This document shows positions 8,248-17,675 of a DNA stretch of 64,000 nt, piece after piece. The first letter of the stretch is position 1; every line of letters begins with the position of its first letter. Made by a program: the position numbers and the translations under genes. Source of the DNA: CAWATG01 sp963785035. GTDB lineage: Bacteria; Actinomycetota; Acidimicrobiia; IMCC26256; CAWATG01. The notes beneath the pieces were generated by a model. That model searched no databases, had not been told where the DNA came from, and saw only the letters and a list, made by a program, of their open reading frames with translations. The stretch spans positions 496,001 to 560,000 of the forward strand of contig CAWATG010000005.1 of NCBI GenBank assembly GCA_963785035.1, given 5' to 3'.

Positions 8248-9129
8248 ATGCATTTCCTGCTCCTCGGTAGCGGCGAGATCGCAAACCGCAGCCTCTGGTA
8301 CCCGTCAATCCTCGGTGTACTCGTCGTTGTCGCCGCGATCGTGCTGTTCGTCGGCTCGGTCTATCTGCTCCTCGCTACGAGCCTTGGGGCACGCCTCGGT
8401 TTCCTCGTGGCTGCGGCCTCCCTTTCGGGCTTCATGGTGGTCTTGTCACTGCTCTGGTGGACGACGCAGTCCCCGCTCAACACCTTCAAGGGCCGTCTCC
8501 CCAAGTGGGAGCCGATCGCCGTTCTCGATCGCCTGTCGGACTCCAAGATCGACGACGTCGCCACCATCGAGGAGAAGGGGACGAAGGTCGACGTCACCGA
8601 GGCAGCCAACATCAAGGCAGCAGTCGACGAGACATTGGTCCTGAAGGAGGCTGAGCACGGCGTGTCACCGAGCCCATTCGCCGAGGGTAAGGGCTTCACC
8701 TATACGGATCCGACGATGTACCTCGTTCCGGAGACCTATCAGGTTGGAGGACGCGACACCGACGGGATCAGCAACGTCATGACCCGCTTCTTCCACCCGC
8801 CGCTGTATTCGGTCGCCAAGTTCTGCACTGCGACAGACGTCAGCATGGACGCGACGGGCGTTCCCTTCGGACTGCCACCAGGGGCATACGACTACGACAC
8901 CAAGACCGGCAAGTACAAGATCAAGGCAGCCGAATGCGAGCAGGGCACAACGAAGTACGTCGTGCTCGAGCGTGACCTCGGCTCACTGCGTGTCCCACCG
9001 ATGATGACCTTCATCATCTCGTCGTTGCTCTTCGCCTTGAGCCTGCTCGGTCTGCATTGGCGTGAACGTGACGAACAGCAACGTGCCGCGATGGCGTCGG
9101 GCGCTGTACCTGCGCCGGCCGGAGCCTGA
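8248..9129 (+). CDS. Conserved-looking membrane protein of the bc operon
   Basis: The 293-residue protein has two hydrophobic segments near the N-terminus (about residues 20-45 and 52-72). A soluble domain of about 170 residues follows, and a C-terminal helix (MTFIISSLLFALSLLGLHW) ends the protein. Two cysteines in the soluble domain, in KFCTATD and AAECEQG, could form a disulfide outside the membrane. I do not recognise the family. Its place between the cytochrome c and a small lipoprotein, all on one strand with short gaps, suggests a subunit or assembly factor of the same complex. Confidence 0.75.
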   Translation: MHFLLLGSGEIANRSLWYPSILGVLVVVAAIVLFVGSVYLLLATSLGARLGFLVAAASLSGFMVVLSLLWWTTQSPLNTFKGRLPKWEPIAVLDRLSDSKIDDVATIEEKGTKVDVTEAANIKAAVDETLVLKEAEHGVSPSPFAEGKGFTYTDPTMYLVPETYQVGGRDTDGISNVMTRFFHPPLYSVAKFCTATDVSMDATGVPFGLPPGAYDYDTKTGKYKIKAAECEQGTTKYVVLERDLGSLRVPPMMTFIISSLLFALSLLGLHWRERDEQQRAAMASGAVPAPAGA

Positions 9130-9140
9130 GGAGTCTTGCG

Positions 9141-9386
9141 ATGAAGTCCGTGAACGTCGTTTCCAGGCTGGTGCGTCACGCGCGCCTTGTCGGATTGCTC
9201 TTGCTCATCACCGCCGCCACGGGCTGTCGTGATGGCTACCTCGTCGACGCTTCATCACCGAGGCACGAGGGAGAAGGCGGGCTCGCGTTCGTCCTGATGG
9301 TCTGCATGATCGTGATCTTCGTGGTGCTCATGTTCTGGCTTGACCGTGTGCGGAGCCGACGCATGGACGCCGACAGCGACGAGTAG
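9141..9386 (+). CDS. Small lipoprotein / membrane protein, last gene of the bc operon
   Basis: The 81-residue product has a basic N-terminus, a hydrophobic core and a lipobox-like LLITAATGC, so residue 29 is a likely lipidated cysteine. A second hydrophobic segment (AFVLMVCMIVIFVVLMFW) near the C-terminus is followed by a charged tail. Small membrane subunits of this form often belong to oxidases or bc complexes. It starts 11 bases after the preceding gene and ends 10 bases from the convergent hemL. Confidence 0.7.
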   Translation: MKSVNVVSRLVRHARLVGLLLLITAATGCRDGYLVDASSPRHEGEGGLAFVLMVCMIVIFVVLMFWLDRVRSRRMDADSDE

Positions 9387-9396
9387 CAGCGTTTCC

Positions 9397-10669
9397 TCAG
9401 GCCAGTGCGGCTGCGACCTCGGCGAGCACCTCGGCAGTGCGTTCTAGGTCGGAGCTGTTGTGCGCCAGGCTTGGGAACAGCGTCTCAAAGGCGCTGGGGG
9501 CGAAGTAGACGCCACGGTCGAGCAGGCCGTGAAACAGCGACGCATACCGCACGCTGTCCGCCTCGCGAGCCCCGGCATAGTCGTGAACCGGATGTTCGGC
9601 AAAGAATACGCCGACAAGCGTGTGGACACGTGTGACCTGGATCGGCACAGCACTCGCTGTGAAAGCATCACTGATCCCGGCAGCAAGGGAGCCGGCAATC
9701 CCCTCGAGTTCGCCGTAGCGGTCATCGGTGAGCTCTGACAATGCTGCGAGGCCCGCAGCAGTCGCCAGCGGATTCCCCGAGAGTGTTCCGGCTTGGTAGA
9801 CCGGTCCAAGTGGTGCGAGCTCATCCATGATCTCGCCACGTCCACCGAGCGCAGCGAGCGGCAGCCCACCTCCAATAATCTTGCCGAGGATTGTCAGATC
9901 GGGAGTGATGTCAAAGCACCCCTGCGCGCCGGCCCGCGAGACCCGAAACCCGGTGATCACCTCGTCCAGGACGAGCAGTGCGCCATATTGGGTGCATCGA
10001 CGACGCAGTCCATCGAGGAAACCCTCATTCGGCGCCACAAGGCCCATGTTCGCCGCGACCGGCTCAACGAATACTGCCGCGATGTCATTGCCATGAGCGG
10101 CGAACGCCGCGTCGATCGACGCTTCATCGTTATACGGCACGACGATGGTGTCGCCTGCCGCACCCTGCGTCACACCGGCTGAGCCCGGGATCCCCAGCGT
10201 TGCCACGCCACTACCCGCGGCTACCAACAGACGCGTCGGCGTGGCCGTGGTAACAACCTGCGAACTTGACGATCTTGGAGCGCCCCGTCACCCCACGAGC
10301 CAGCCGCAGTGCGGTCATCGCTGCTTCGGTGCCCGAGGAGACCAAACGGACCTTCTCGATCGAGGCAATCGCGTCACAGATGACTTCTGCCAGCTCAACC
10401 TCACCGGCAGTGGGAGCGCCAAAGGAGGTGCCATCGCTCGCCGCCCGCGTGATGGCCTCGACGATTTTCGGGTGGGCATGTCCGAGGATGGACGCGCCCC
10501 ATGACTGCACATAGTCCAGGTACCGTTTGCCGTCAGTGTCGGTGAGGTACGCGCCATTCCCGGACTGCACGAAGAATGGTTCGCCGCCAACCGCGTTGAA
10601 TGCCCGCACCGGCGAATTGACCCCTCCGGGAATTCGCGCCTGGGCCCGAGCGAACAACGAAGCGCTCAC
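9397..10669 (-). CDS. hemL: Glutamate-1-semialdehyde 2,1-aminomutase, frame broken
   Basis: This PLP enzyme converts glutamate-1-semialdehyde to 5-aminolevulinate. The first part starts MSASLFARAQARIPGGVNSP and runs to FAGCYHGHADASV. The second resumes in another frame at VAAGSGVATLGIPGS and includes the PLP lysine in TILGKIIGGGLPLAALGG. The break near 10215-10240 behaves as one extra base. The GTG start overlaps the hemB stop (GTGA), so the two are translationally coupled. It completes the C5 pathway with hemA in the same cluster. Confidence 0.92.
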
Positions 10670-11640
10670 GTCCGTTCTGCAAATTCGCGGGCGAAATAGG
10701 TCAGGATGAAGTCGGCACCAGCACGCTTGATCGACAGCAGGTGCTCGAGCATTGTTGCCTCAGCATCGAGCCAACCCATTTCTCCCGCTGCTTTGACCAT
10801 CGCGAACTCACCGGAGACGTGGTACGCCGCAACCGGAACGTTGCATGCGTTCCGGATCGCGACGATCACATCGAGGTAGGAGAGTGCCGGTTTCACCATC
10901 ACCATGTCGGCACCTTGTTCGATGTCGTGCGCAACCTCGATGAGGCTTTCTCGACCATTTGCCGGATCCATCTGGTACCCACGACGGTCACCGAACTGGG
11001 GCGCGCAGTCTGCAGCGTCGCGGAATGGTCCGTAGAGCGCCGACGCATATTTCGCCGCGTAGGCGAGGATCGCCGTTTGATGGTGACCCGAGTCGTCAAG
11101 CGCCCGACGGATCGCACCAACCTGGCCGTCCATCATCCCCGACGGTGCGACAACCGCTGCTCCGGCGGCTGCTTGCGCAACGGCAATCGCGCCGTATCGA
11201 TCGAGCGTTGCGTCGTTGTCGATGCCGCCCTGTGCGTCGAGCACCCCGCAATGCCCATGATCGGTGTACTCATCGAGACAGGTGTCTGCCATGACGACCA
11301 TGTCATCACCGACCTCCTCGCGGATGTTGTGCAGCGCGACCTGCATCACGCCATCGGGATGGTCCGCCTGCGAACCGTCGCCATCCTTGCGATCCGGAAC
11401 ACCGAAGAGCATGACTGCAGGAACGCCCAAACCCTGTAGCAGCCGCACCTCCTTTCGGAGGCTCTCCTGGGTGTGCTGCACCACGCCAGGCATCGATGCA
11501 ACTGCGACAGGTTCACGAATCCCTTCACGCACGAAGAGGGGCGCGACGAGATCGTCGACCGATAGGTGCGCCTCGGCGATCAGGCGACGTAATGCAGCCG
11601 TTCGACGAAGCCTCCGAGGCCGCTGGCGGGGAAAGCTCAC
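10666..11640 (-). CDS. hemB: Delta-aminolevulinic acid dehydratase (porphobilinogen synthase)
   Basis: HemB joins two 5-aminolevulinates to porphobilinogen. The two active-site lysines are visible in AYAAKYASALYGPFR and MVMVKPALSYLDVI. The metal-site region reads DTCLDEYTDHGHCG, with one of the usual zinc cysteines replaced by Asp, which suggests a magnesium-type enzyme. The open frame extends well upstream. The GTG at VSFPRQRPRRLRR is chosen because GGAG precedes it at good distance and it matches the family start. It is coupled to hemL downstream. Confidence 0.93.
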   Translation of the reverse strand: MSFPRQRPRRLRRTAALRRLIAEAHLSVDDLVAPLFVREGIREPVAVASMPGVVQHTQESLRKEVRLLQGLGVPAVMLFGVPDRKDGDGSQADHPDGVMQVALHNIREEVGDDMVVMADTCLDEYTDHGHCGVLDAQGGIDNDATLDRYGAIAVAQAAAGAAVVAPSGMMDGQVGAIRRALDDSGHHQTAILAYAAKYASALYGPFRDAADCAPQFGDRRGYQMDPANGRESLIEVAHDIEQGADMVMVKPALSYLDVIVAIRNACNVPVAAYHVSGEFAMVKAAGEMGWLDAEATMLEHLLSIKRAGADFILTYFAREFAERT

Positions 11641-11689
11641 CGCTCCAGGGTAGCGAGCCCGGCGCCTGCATCGAAACGGTGGAGCACCT

Positions 11690-12808
11690 ATGCTCGGACC
11701 GATGGAGGGCGACGCCTGGCTCGAAGGTCGGCGCCGAGCCGACGGCGTCACCAGGCTCGTCTCGTTCAATATTCGTAATGGCCGGGCGATCGATCTCCGC
11801 CACAACTGGTGGCGCCGCCGCTCTGCGGTGCTCGAGAGCCTGCAACGCCTTGCCCCAGACGTCGCTGGCATTCAAGAGGCATACGCGTTTCAGGCGGACT
11901 GGTTGTGTCGGCGCCTCCCCGGGTACCGAAGCTATGGCGTTGGTCGCAACAATGGCGAACGTCGCGGCGAACAAGCCCTGGTGCTGTTCCGACTTGAGAG
12001 CTTTCGGCTCGTGCACGGCGAGACACGCTGGTACGGCAACGACCCGTCGACGCCGGGGTCGCGCCTCCCAGAGGCACGGTTCCCGAGGGTCGCCGCGTTC
12101 CTGGAGCTCGAGCGTCACTCCGATGGAGCAAGGTTCCTGTTCGTCAACACGCATCTTGACGAGCGCGATCCCTCGGCTCGGTTGCGGAGCGCGCAGCAAC
12201 TTGCGACGTGGATCACGGACCAACCGACACCCACCGCAGTACTCGGCGACCTGAACGAAGACATCGATGGCCCGGCGCTGCAGGCGCTTCGCGAGACAAC
12301 GCAACTCGTCGACGCTGTCCCGGCCGGTTCCGGGGGCTCCAACCATGACTTCACGGGACGTGCCGACGGCCGTCGGCTCGACCACATCCTGGTTCCGGAG
12401 TCGTGGCGCGTGCTGCACGGGGGTGTCGACCACCGAACCAGTGACGGGCGGCTGGCGTCTGATCACTGGCCGGTCGTGGCAGACGTGATCGACGAACATC
12501 GGCCCGTCAGACTGATCGAGTGTCAGTCTCCCAGCACGCCGCGCAATCCCGTCCCCCGCTCTCCGACGATAGGCGGGTCAACGCCCCGCTCCCACCATCG
12601 GCGCGCGAACAACCGCCAACAGAGCACGAGAAATCCAGCGAAGAGCACCCCACCGATCGTCGTGCGCAGCAACACTTCGAGAAGTGAGGCGCTCGAGAGG
12701 TCGTTGGCCCGGCCAATGTACTCCGGGCCTCCCCACCTCGGCTGGAACGGCGTCCGTTCGTCGAAGCGTGCGATCAAAAACCAGGCGGTCATCCGACCTG
12801 CGCCGTAA
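11690..12808 (+). CDS. Endonuclease/exonuclease/phosphatase (EEP) fold protein
   Basis: The EEP core spans about residues 20-268: LVSFNIRNG at the start, a glutamate in GIQEAY, FVNTHLD, then VLGDLNED and the terminal histidine in ASDHWPVV. These are the metal and catalytic positions of Mg-dependent phosphodiesterases of this superfamily. The substrate is not evident. The last 100 residues are Ser/Arg/Pro-rich and lie antisense to the next gene. That tail is probably not real; a base error near 12480-12515 would place a stop directly after the EEP core. It is the only rightward gene in the heme locus. Confidence 0.75.
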   Translation: MLGPMEGDAWLEGRRRADGVTRLVSFNIRNGRAIDLRHNWWRRRSAVLESLQRLAPDVAGIQEAYAFQADWLCRRLPGYRSYGVGRNNGERRGEQALVLFRLESFRLVHGETRWYGNDPSTPGSRLPEARFPRVAAFLELERHSDGARFLFVNTHLDERDPSARLRSAQQLATWITDQPTPTAVLGDLNEDIDGPALQALRETTQLVDAVPAGSGGSNHDFTGRADGRRLDHILVPESWRVLHGGVDHRTSDGRLASDHWPVVADVIDEHRPVRLIECQSPSTPRNPVPRSPTIGGSTPRSHHRRANNRQQSTRNPAKSTPPIVVRSNTSRSEALERSLARPMYSGPPHLGWNGVRSSKRAIKNQAVIRPAP

Positions 12809-13410
12809 AAGAAGAAGCCCTGGTACACCAACAACAGCGCCCGCTCGGGCAGGTGTAGGTGACGGTGAAGCCAGCCCCAAGCCCGAGGGTCTGCCGGAAT
12901 CACCACTCGACGGAAGTAATCGCGCGTCAGCGCGATGCGAGCAAAAAGCAGCGTGGCACACATCCAGAAGAAGTCCCAGACCCCGCCAAGACCCGAGTAA
13001 TACGCGGCAGCGTCTCCGTATCGGCCCTCAGCGGCCGCGTGCTTCCACATACTGATCGTGACCGGTTCGATCGAGAAGGGAAAGAACGGCATATCGCCGG
13101 CCGTATCGCAAAAGTCCGTCAGGACGTGTGCCCACTGCCCGATCAAGATCCCGATCGCCCAACTTCGACTCTTCGTGATTCGCAGGACCAGCAAGGAAAA
13201 CACGACCCCGAAGATCAGCGAGTGACTGAACCCGACACCGGGAAAGCCCCTGTGGAATTGCGCAGCGTCATCCGGGGAGACGTGATACACGAAGTACTTG
13301 GTGAACAGATCCGGCGCCGCAGTGCCCAGCACGAGGCCGAAGAAGCTCGCCTTGATGCCGGTCTTGTGCTGGAGGAAGTAGTTCTCGAATTCGTGAGCTG
13401 CCCAGCTCAC
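12523..13410 (-). CDS. Multi-pass membrane protein, YdjM/DUF457-like metal-dependent hydrolase family
   Basis: About 295 residues with several membrane helices. Histidines and aspartates sit in a pattern seen in the LexA-binding/YdjM-like membrane hydrolase group: HEFENYFLQHKTG, LGTAAPDLFTKY, GFSHSLIFGVV and QWAHVLTDFCD. The GTG start (VSWAAHEFENYF) overlaps the stop of the preceding small gene in a GTGA, which argues against the longer open frame. The biological substrate is unknown. It is the third of three coupled genes inserted between cobA-hemD and hemB. Confidence 0.7.
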   Translation of the reverse strand: MSWAAHEFENYFLQHKTGIKASFFGLVLGTAAPDLFTKYFVYHVSPDDAAQFHRGFPGVGFSHSLIFGVVFSLLVLRITKSRSWAIGILIGQWAHVLTDFCDTAGDMPFFPFSIEPVTISMWKHAAAEGRYGDAAAYYSGLGGVWDFFWMCATLLFARIALTRDYFRRVVIPADPRAWGWLHRHLHLPERALLLVYQGFFFYGAGRMTAWFLIARFDERTPFQPRWGGPEYIGRANDLSSASLLEVLLRTTIGGVLFAGFLVLCWRLFARRWWERGVDPPIVGERGTGLRGVLGD

Positions 13411-13625
13411 GTCGAGCCTCGCAACAGCTTCCGAAACAGGTGCGGCACGACATACATCACGAACAACGGGTAGAGCGGACCGACGATCCAGTTCAAGAAC
13501 ACGGTCTTGAACTGGTACCCCAAGGCGACGTAGGAGAGGAACGTCAGCAACCAGGCCCACCACGGCCATGGCTCGGGACTACTCGCGCTCTCCGCAGCTC
13601 GTGTGCCCAGGTCACCTGTGTTCAC
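13407..13625 (-). CDS. Small membrane protein, 72 residues
   Basis: A hydrophilic N-terminus of about 20 residues precedes two membrane segments, WAWLLTFLSYVALGY and VGPLYPLFVMYVVPHLF, and a short basic end. Both its GTG start and its TGA stop are shared four-base overlaps with neighbours, so it is very likely translated with them. No family recognised. A joint function with the following DUF457-like membrane protein is inferred from the coupling. Confidence 0.65.
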   Translation of the reverse strand: MNTGDLGTRAAESASSPEPWPWWAWLLTFLSYVALGYQFKTVFLNWIVGPLYPLFVMYVVPHLFRKLLRGST

Positions 13626-13939
13626 GTGAGAATGCGGTCCAAACGTGGAGCTGCACGATTGCGCTGGATCGCAGGCACGTTCTCGGTGTCGGGTGTCGCG
13701 ACATCGATTCCTGGAGCTGGGCCGAGCACTTCCAACGGGTCGAGGTCGAGGGACTCGATGAAGGCCTTGTTACGCAGCCAGGTCCGCTGCGCCCGTTCGA
13801 GGCGGGTTATGCCCCGCCGACGGTCGGACCAACGCTCCCAACCATTGACGGCAAGAATGGCTGCCCCGACAACGTTCGCAGCGAGAGCATCCGAGTTCGA
13901 AACGCAGTTCATACACATTCGAGCGAACCCTACCATCAC
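13622..13939 (-). CDS. Hypothetical protein, 105 residues
   Basis: The sequence starts MMVGFARMCMNCVSN and has a mildly hydrophobic stretch (ALAANVVGAAILAVNGW). A charged, helical middle follows (RRRGITRLERAQRTWLRNKA), then a Pro/Asp-rich end. Its stop overlaps the start of the next gene (GTGA), and it lies 35 bases after cobA-hemD in the same direction, so it probably belongs to the heme transcript. The alternative start at MCMNC is possible. I recognise no domain. Confidence 0.5.
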   Translation of the reverse strand: MMVGFARMCMNCVSNSDALAANVVGAAILAVNGWERWSDRRRGITRLERAQRTWLRNKAFIESLDLDPLEVLGPAPGIDVATPDTENVPAIQRNRAAPRLDRILT

Positions 13940-13974
13940 GCCATTCCCGGCGCGACCCGGTAACGCCGCCTGGC

Positions 13975-15456
13975 CTAGGAAGAACCGAGAACTGACATGA
14001 GCTCCGCGACGAGGCCATCGATCGTGTGCACCGAAGCCTCCGCGTCGACGTGAACGCCGTGTTCTGCTGCCGTTGCCGATGTGACGGGACCGATGGATAC
14101 GACCTTCGGTCTCGTGCCGGCCTGGCGAGTCGTACTCGGATTTCCGAAGATCTCACAGAAATTGACCACCGTTGACGACGAGGTGAAGGTGATGGCGTCC
14201 ACGTCGCCGTTCCTCACCCGCTCGACGACCGCAAGGTCGGGCTTGGCGCTGACCGTGCGATACACCGGAACCACGGCGACGTCATAGCCCGCAGCTCGCA
14301 GGCCTTCAGGCAGCACATCACGTGCTTGTTCGGCGCGCGCGAGGACCACGCGCTCGCCTTGACGCTGAGGGACCGGGAACACTTCCAGAAGCGACTCTGC
14401 AACGAAGCGCTCGGGAACCAGATCGGCACGCACGCCATAGGAGAGCAAAGCACCTGCCGTCCCGGGACCGATCGCTGCCACCCTGGTGCCGGCGAGTGCT
14501 CGGCTGTCAAGACCAGCCATGCGCAGACCGCGCTCGAAGAACGCCGTGACACCGTTGACGGAGGTGAAGACCAGCCACGACAGACCATTCAATTCCGGCA
14601 GCTCGAAGCCGACCGGTTCAAGGGCAATCGCCGGTGCCTCGATGACTTGGGCACCAAGTGCGCCGAGCTTGGCGGAGACGCTGCTCTGCTGCTCACGCGC
14701 ACGGGTCACCACGATCGTCCGACCGAACAACGGACGCTGTTCGAACCATGCCAGGTCCAGTGCTGCGACCTCACCGACAATGATCGCCGAGGGCGAACGA
14801 ACCCCAGCGTCTGCAATCGTCGCGAGTGTCGCTCGCACCGTGTGCTGATCGCACCGTGTGCCATTGCGGACAGCGGCAACCGGCGTTTCGGGCGAGCGAC
14901 CGGCGTCCATCAGCCGGCGCGCAACCACGCTCAGATTGCCCACACCCATGAGAATCACGAGCGTTCCGCCAATTCGCCCGAGTGCTTCCCAATCCACATC
15001 GGTCGTGCCCTTGGCAGGGTCTTCATGGCCGGTTACCACGGTGAAGTGCGTAGAGACCCCTCGATGCGTGACCGGGATTCCGGCATATGCAGCGGCCGCA
15101 ATCGCGCTCGTGATGCCGGGGACGACCTCGAAGGGCACACCCGCCGCAGCCAAAGCCTCTGCCTCCTCACCCCCTCGACCAAAGACGAACGGGTCTCCAC
15201 CCTTGAGGCGCACGACCCGTCGTCCCGCCCGGCCGTGCTCCACTAGCACTGCGTTGATCTGGTCCTGGTTCATCTCGACAGCGCCCGGTGCCTTGCCGAC
15301 TGAGATCCGCTCAGCACTCGCTGGCACGAGTTCGAGAAGGACCGGGTTCGCGAGCCGATCGAAGACGACCACTTCACAGGTTCGCAACAGATCGGCGCCC
15401 CGCAGAGTCAAGAGGCCCGGATCACCCGGACCTGCTCCAACCAATGCGACGGTCAT
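13975..15456 (-). CDS. cobA-hemD: Fused uroporphyrinogen-III C-methyltransferase / uroporphyrinogen-III synthase
   Basis: The N-terminal 240 residues are a SUMT-type methyltransferase: VALVGAGPGDPGLLTLRGA, then VVRLKGGDPFVFGRGGEE and the VPGITSA and GIPVTHRG motifs. Residues about 245-493 are a HemD domain, starting LFGRTIVVTRAREQ, with WLVFTSVNGV and ITFTSSSTVVNF. The protein makes uroporphyrinogen III and diverts part of it to precorrin-2 for siroheme or cobamides. Such fusions are common in actinobacteria. The ATG overlaps the hemC stop. Confidence 0.95.
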   Translation of the reverse strand: MTVALVGAGPGDPGLLTLRGADLLRTCEVVVFDRLANPVLLELVPASAERISVGKAPGAVEMNQDQINAVLVEHGRAGRRVVRLKGGDPFVFGRGGEEAEALAAAGVPFEVVPGITSAIAAAAYAGIPVTHRGVSTHFTVVTGHEDPAKGTTDVDWEALGRIGGTLVILMGVGNLSVVARRLMDAGRSPETPVAAVRNGTRCDQHTVRATLATIADAGVRSPSAIIVGEVAALDLAWFEQRPLFGRTIVVTRAREQQSSVSAKLGALGAQVIEAPAIALEPVGFELPELNGLSWLVFTSVNGVTAFFERGLRMAGLDSRALAGTRVAAIGPGTAGALLSYGVRADLVPERFVAESLLEVFPVPQRQGERVVLARAEQARDVLPEGLRAAGYDVAVVPVYRTVSAKPDLAVVERVRNGDVDAITFTSSSTVVNFCEIFGNPSTTRQAGTRPKVVSIGPVTSATAAEHGVHVDAEASVHTIDGLVAELMSVLGSS

Positions 15457-16343
15457 CGAACGTCCTCCAGCAGCGAGCGGCCCCCGTGCGTGTCAAGCAA
15501 CTGCCGCGCCGCGTCTCGTCCGACCGCTGTCGCATCGTCGCCCGTCACGCACGCTCGCAGTACAACCCTTCCATCAATCGACGCGATGAGACCCTCGATC
15601 GTCACCACCCCATCGGCAGAGACGGTCGCGTACGCCCCCACAGGCTGGTCACATCCACCTCCGAGCTCCGCAAGGAACGCCCGCTCTGCGATGAGTGCCG
15701 AATGTACGACACGGTCGTCGATGGCACCGAGAAGCGCCAATGTGGCGACATCGTCGGAGCGACACTCAATCGCCAGCGCCCCCTGGCCCACCTGGGGCAG
15801 CATCACTTGTGAGTCCAAGACGTCCGCCGCGCGGCTGACCTCACCGAGCCTGATGAGGGCTGCCATCGCCACGACAATGGCGTCGAAGCCTGGCGCCTTC
15901 TCCAATCGCGTACCAAGATTGCCGCGGAGCTCGGCGAATACGAGATCATCGCGAAACGAAGCGAGTTGCGCACGGCGGCGCACCGAACCGGTTGCGACAA
16001 CAGCTCCGGTAGGAAGGTCGGCGAGTGTGCAACCCACCAGGGCGTCACGAGGATCAGCACGCTCGGGTACTGCTGCGAGGACAAGACCCTCTGCGGTTTC
16101 ACTCGGTAGATCCTTGGCCGAATGCACAGCGCAGTCTCCGCGGCCCTCGAGCACAGCGTCGGAAACCTCTTTGACGAAGACACCGACCCCGCCGAGCTGG
16201 TGCAGCGGAGTGTCGGATCGCTGGTCCCCTGTGGTCGAAACGATGACGAGTTCGGCCTCGGTATCAAGCAGCGAAACAACTCGATTCGCCTGCCAACACG
16301 CCAAAGAACTGCCTCGGGTTGCAACCCGGAGCGCACCCGCCAT
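15453..16343 (-). CDS. hemC: Hydroxymethylbilane synthase (porphobilinogen deaminase)
   Basis: HemC polymerises four porphobilinogens. The cofactor-attaching cysteine is visible in LAELGGGCDQPVGAYA. The N-terminal RVATRGSSLACWQAN, HSAKDLPSE and GSVRRRAQL motifs bind substrate. The start MAGALRVATRGS is chosen over an in-frame GTG further upstream because its ATG overlaps the hemA stop (TGATG). Translational coupling to both neighbours is seen. Confidence 0.95.
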   Translation of the reverse strand: MAGALRVATRGSSLACWQANRVVSLLDTEAELVIVSTTGDQRSDTPLHQLGGVGVFVKEVSDAVLEGRGDCAVHSAKDLPSETAEGLVLAAVPERADPRDALVGCTLADLPTGAVVATGSVRRRAQLASFRDDLVFAELRGNLGTRLEKAPGFDAIVVAMAALIRLGEVSRAADVLDSQVMLPQVGQGALAIECRSDDVATLALLGAIDDRVVHSALIAERAFLAELGGGCDQPVGAYATVSADGVVTIEGLIASIDGRVVLRACVTGDDATAVGRDAARQLLDTHGGRSLLEDVR

Positions 16344-17675
16344 CAGTGTTCGGTTTCGGGGAACTCGTTCGACAGATCCCATCCGGCACTGGATTCGGCA
16401 TTCCCCAACACATCAGGCAGGGCGAAAAGCTCGACCAGGGCGTCTGCGTACAACTCGCCGCGCACGGTTCCGGCCGCGTCCTTGACCCGCACCGTTGGCT
16501 CATGCAGCAGCTTGTTCACGACGCCCTGGGTAAGGATGTCGAGCAGTTTGCGTGTCTCTGGCTCCAGGGCATCGAGCTTGGCGCGGTGGCGATCGAGCTC
16601 GGCGTCACGGATGTTCTCTCGCGCGCGCTCGCAGCGCTGAGATGAGTGGCGCGACCGTCCGGGCCGAGCGTTCTGTGCGGTAGCGGTGGAGTTCCTCGGC
16701 GATGATCGCGCGCACCTTGGTGACCTCCATCGCGCGTTGCTGCATTGAACACGCCGAGAACGCCTTGAGGTCGTCCATGTCCAACAACTCGACGCCGAAG
16801 ACATCGCGGACACCCGGGTCGACGTCGCGTGGAACGGCGACATCGACGATCAGCATCGCGCGGCCCTTTCGCTCCGCCATCAGCAACTCGATCTCGCCAC
16901 GCTCGATCACGACATCGACCGCTCCAGTTGACGCCAACAGCACGTCGGCATCCACCAGGTGACGGCGAACTTCGGTAAGGGGAATGGCTCGCCCGCCAAT
17001 CCGTTTCGCAAGCGCTTCGGCGCGTGCGGGAGTCCGGTTCGCGACAATCACCTCGGAGACGCCCGCACCGGCGAGCGCAACCGCCATTCCTTCGCCAACC
17101 TCGCCGGCGCCGATGACCAACACGCTTCGATGCTCGAGCGTCCCAAGCTTGTTCTTCGCGAGCGCGACAGCGGCCGAGGACACAGAGACGGCATGACGCG
17201 AGATGTCAGTCTCGGTACGTGAGCGCTTGCCGACCTCGAACGCCTGCTTGAAGACGCGCGACAGTGTCTGGCCAATCGTGCGCGCTTCTTCGGCGGCACG
17301 CCACGCCTCACGTACCTGACCCAGGATCTCACCTTCGCCCACGATCATGGAATCGACACCCGCGGAGACACCGAAGAGGTGCGTAACCGCGGCATCGTCA
17401 TGGAAGGTGTAGAGATGTTCACCAACCTCGACGATTCCATCACCTGCTCGATCGGTGAGAAACTCGCTGACGTCGGAAACGGCGGGGTGAAAGTGCGTGC
17501 TTCGAGCGTAGATTTCGGTCCGGTTGCACGTCGAGAGCACCACCGCTTCGTCGAGATGATCACGAAGGGCAAGCGAATGCAGCACCTTCGGAAGCTGCTC
17601 ATGCGTGACGGCGAGCCGCTCGAGCAGTCCGACGGGCGCTGTGTGATGGTTCACACCGACGACGATTAGAGACAT
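16343..17675 (-). CDS. hemA: Glutamyl-tRNA reductase, frame broken near the C-terminus
   Basis: HemA reduces glutamyl-tRNA to glutamate-1-semialdehyde with NADPH. The catalytic cysteine is in VVLSTCNRTEIYA. The NADP-binding core reads SVLVIGAGEVGEGMAVAL and the region after it IVANRTPARAEALAKRIGG. The C-terminal dimerisation helices continue in a second frame (DAELDRHRAKLDALEPETRK to the end). One extra base near 16605-16640 would restore it. The ATG at MSLIVVGVNHHTAP overlaps the previous gene by 10 bases. Confidence 0.93.

Noticed and set aside
12500..12808. Real C-terminal domain of the EEP-fold protein
   Set aside because: The sequence is low in hydrophobics, has no structure-like pattern and is antisense to the membrane-protein gene; a small error near 12480-12515 is a better explanation.
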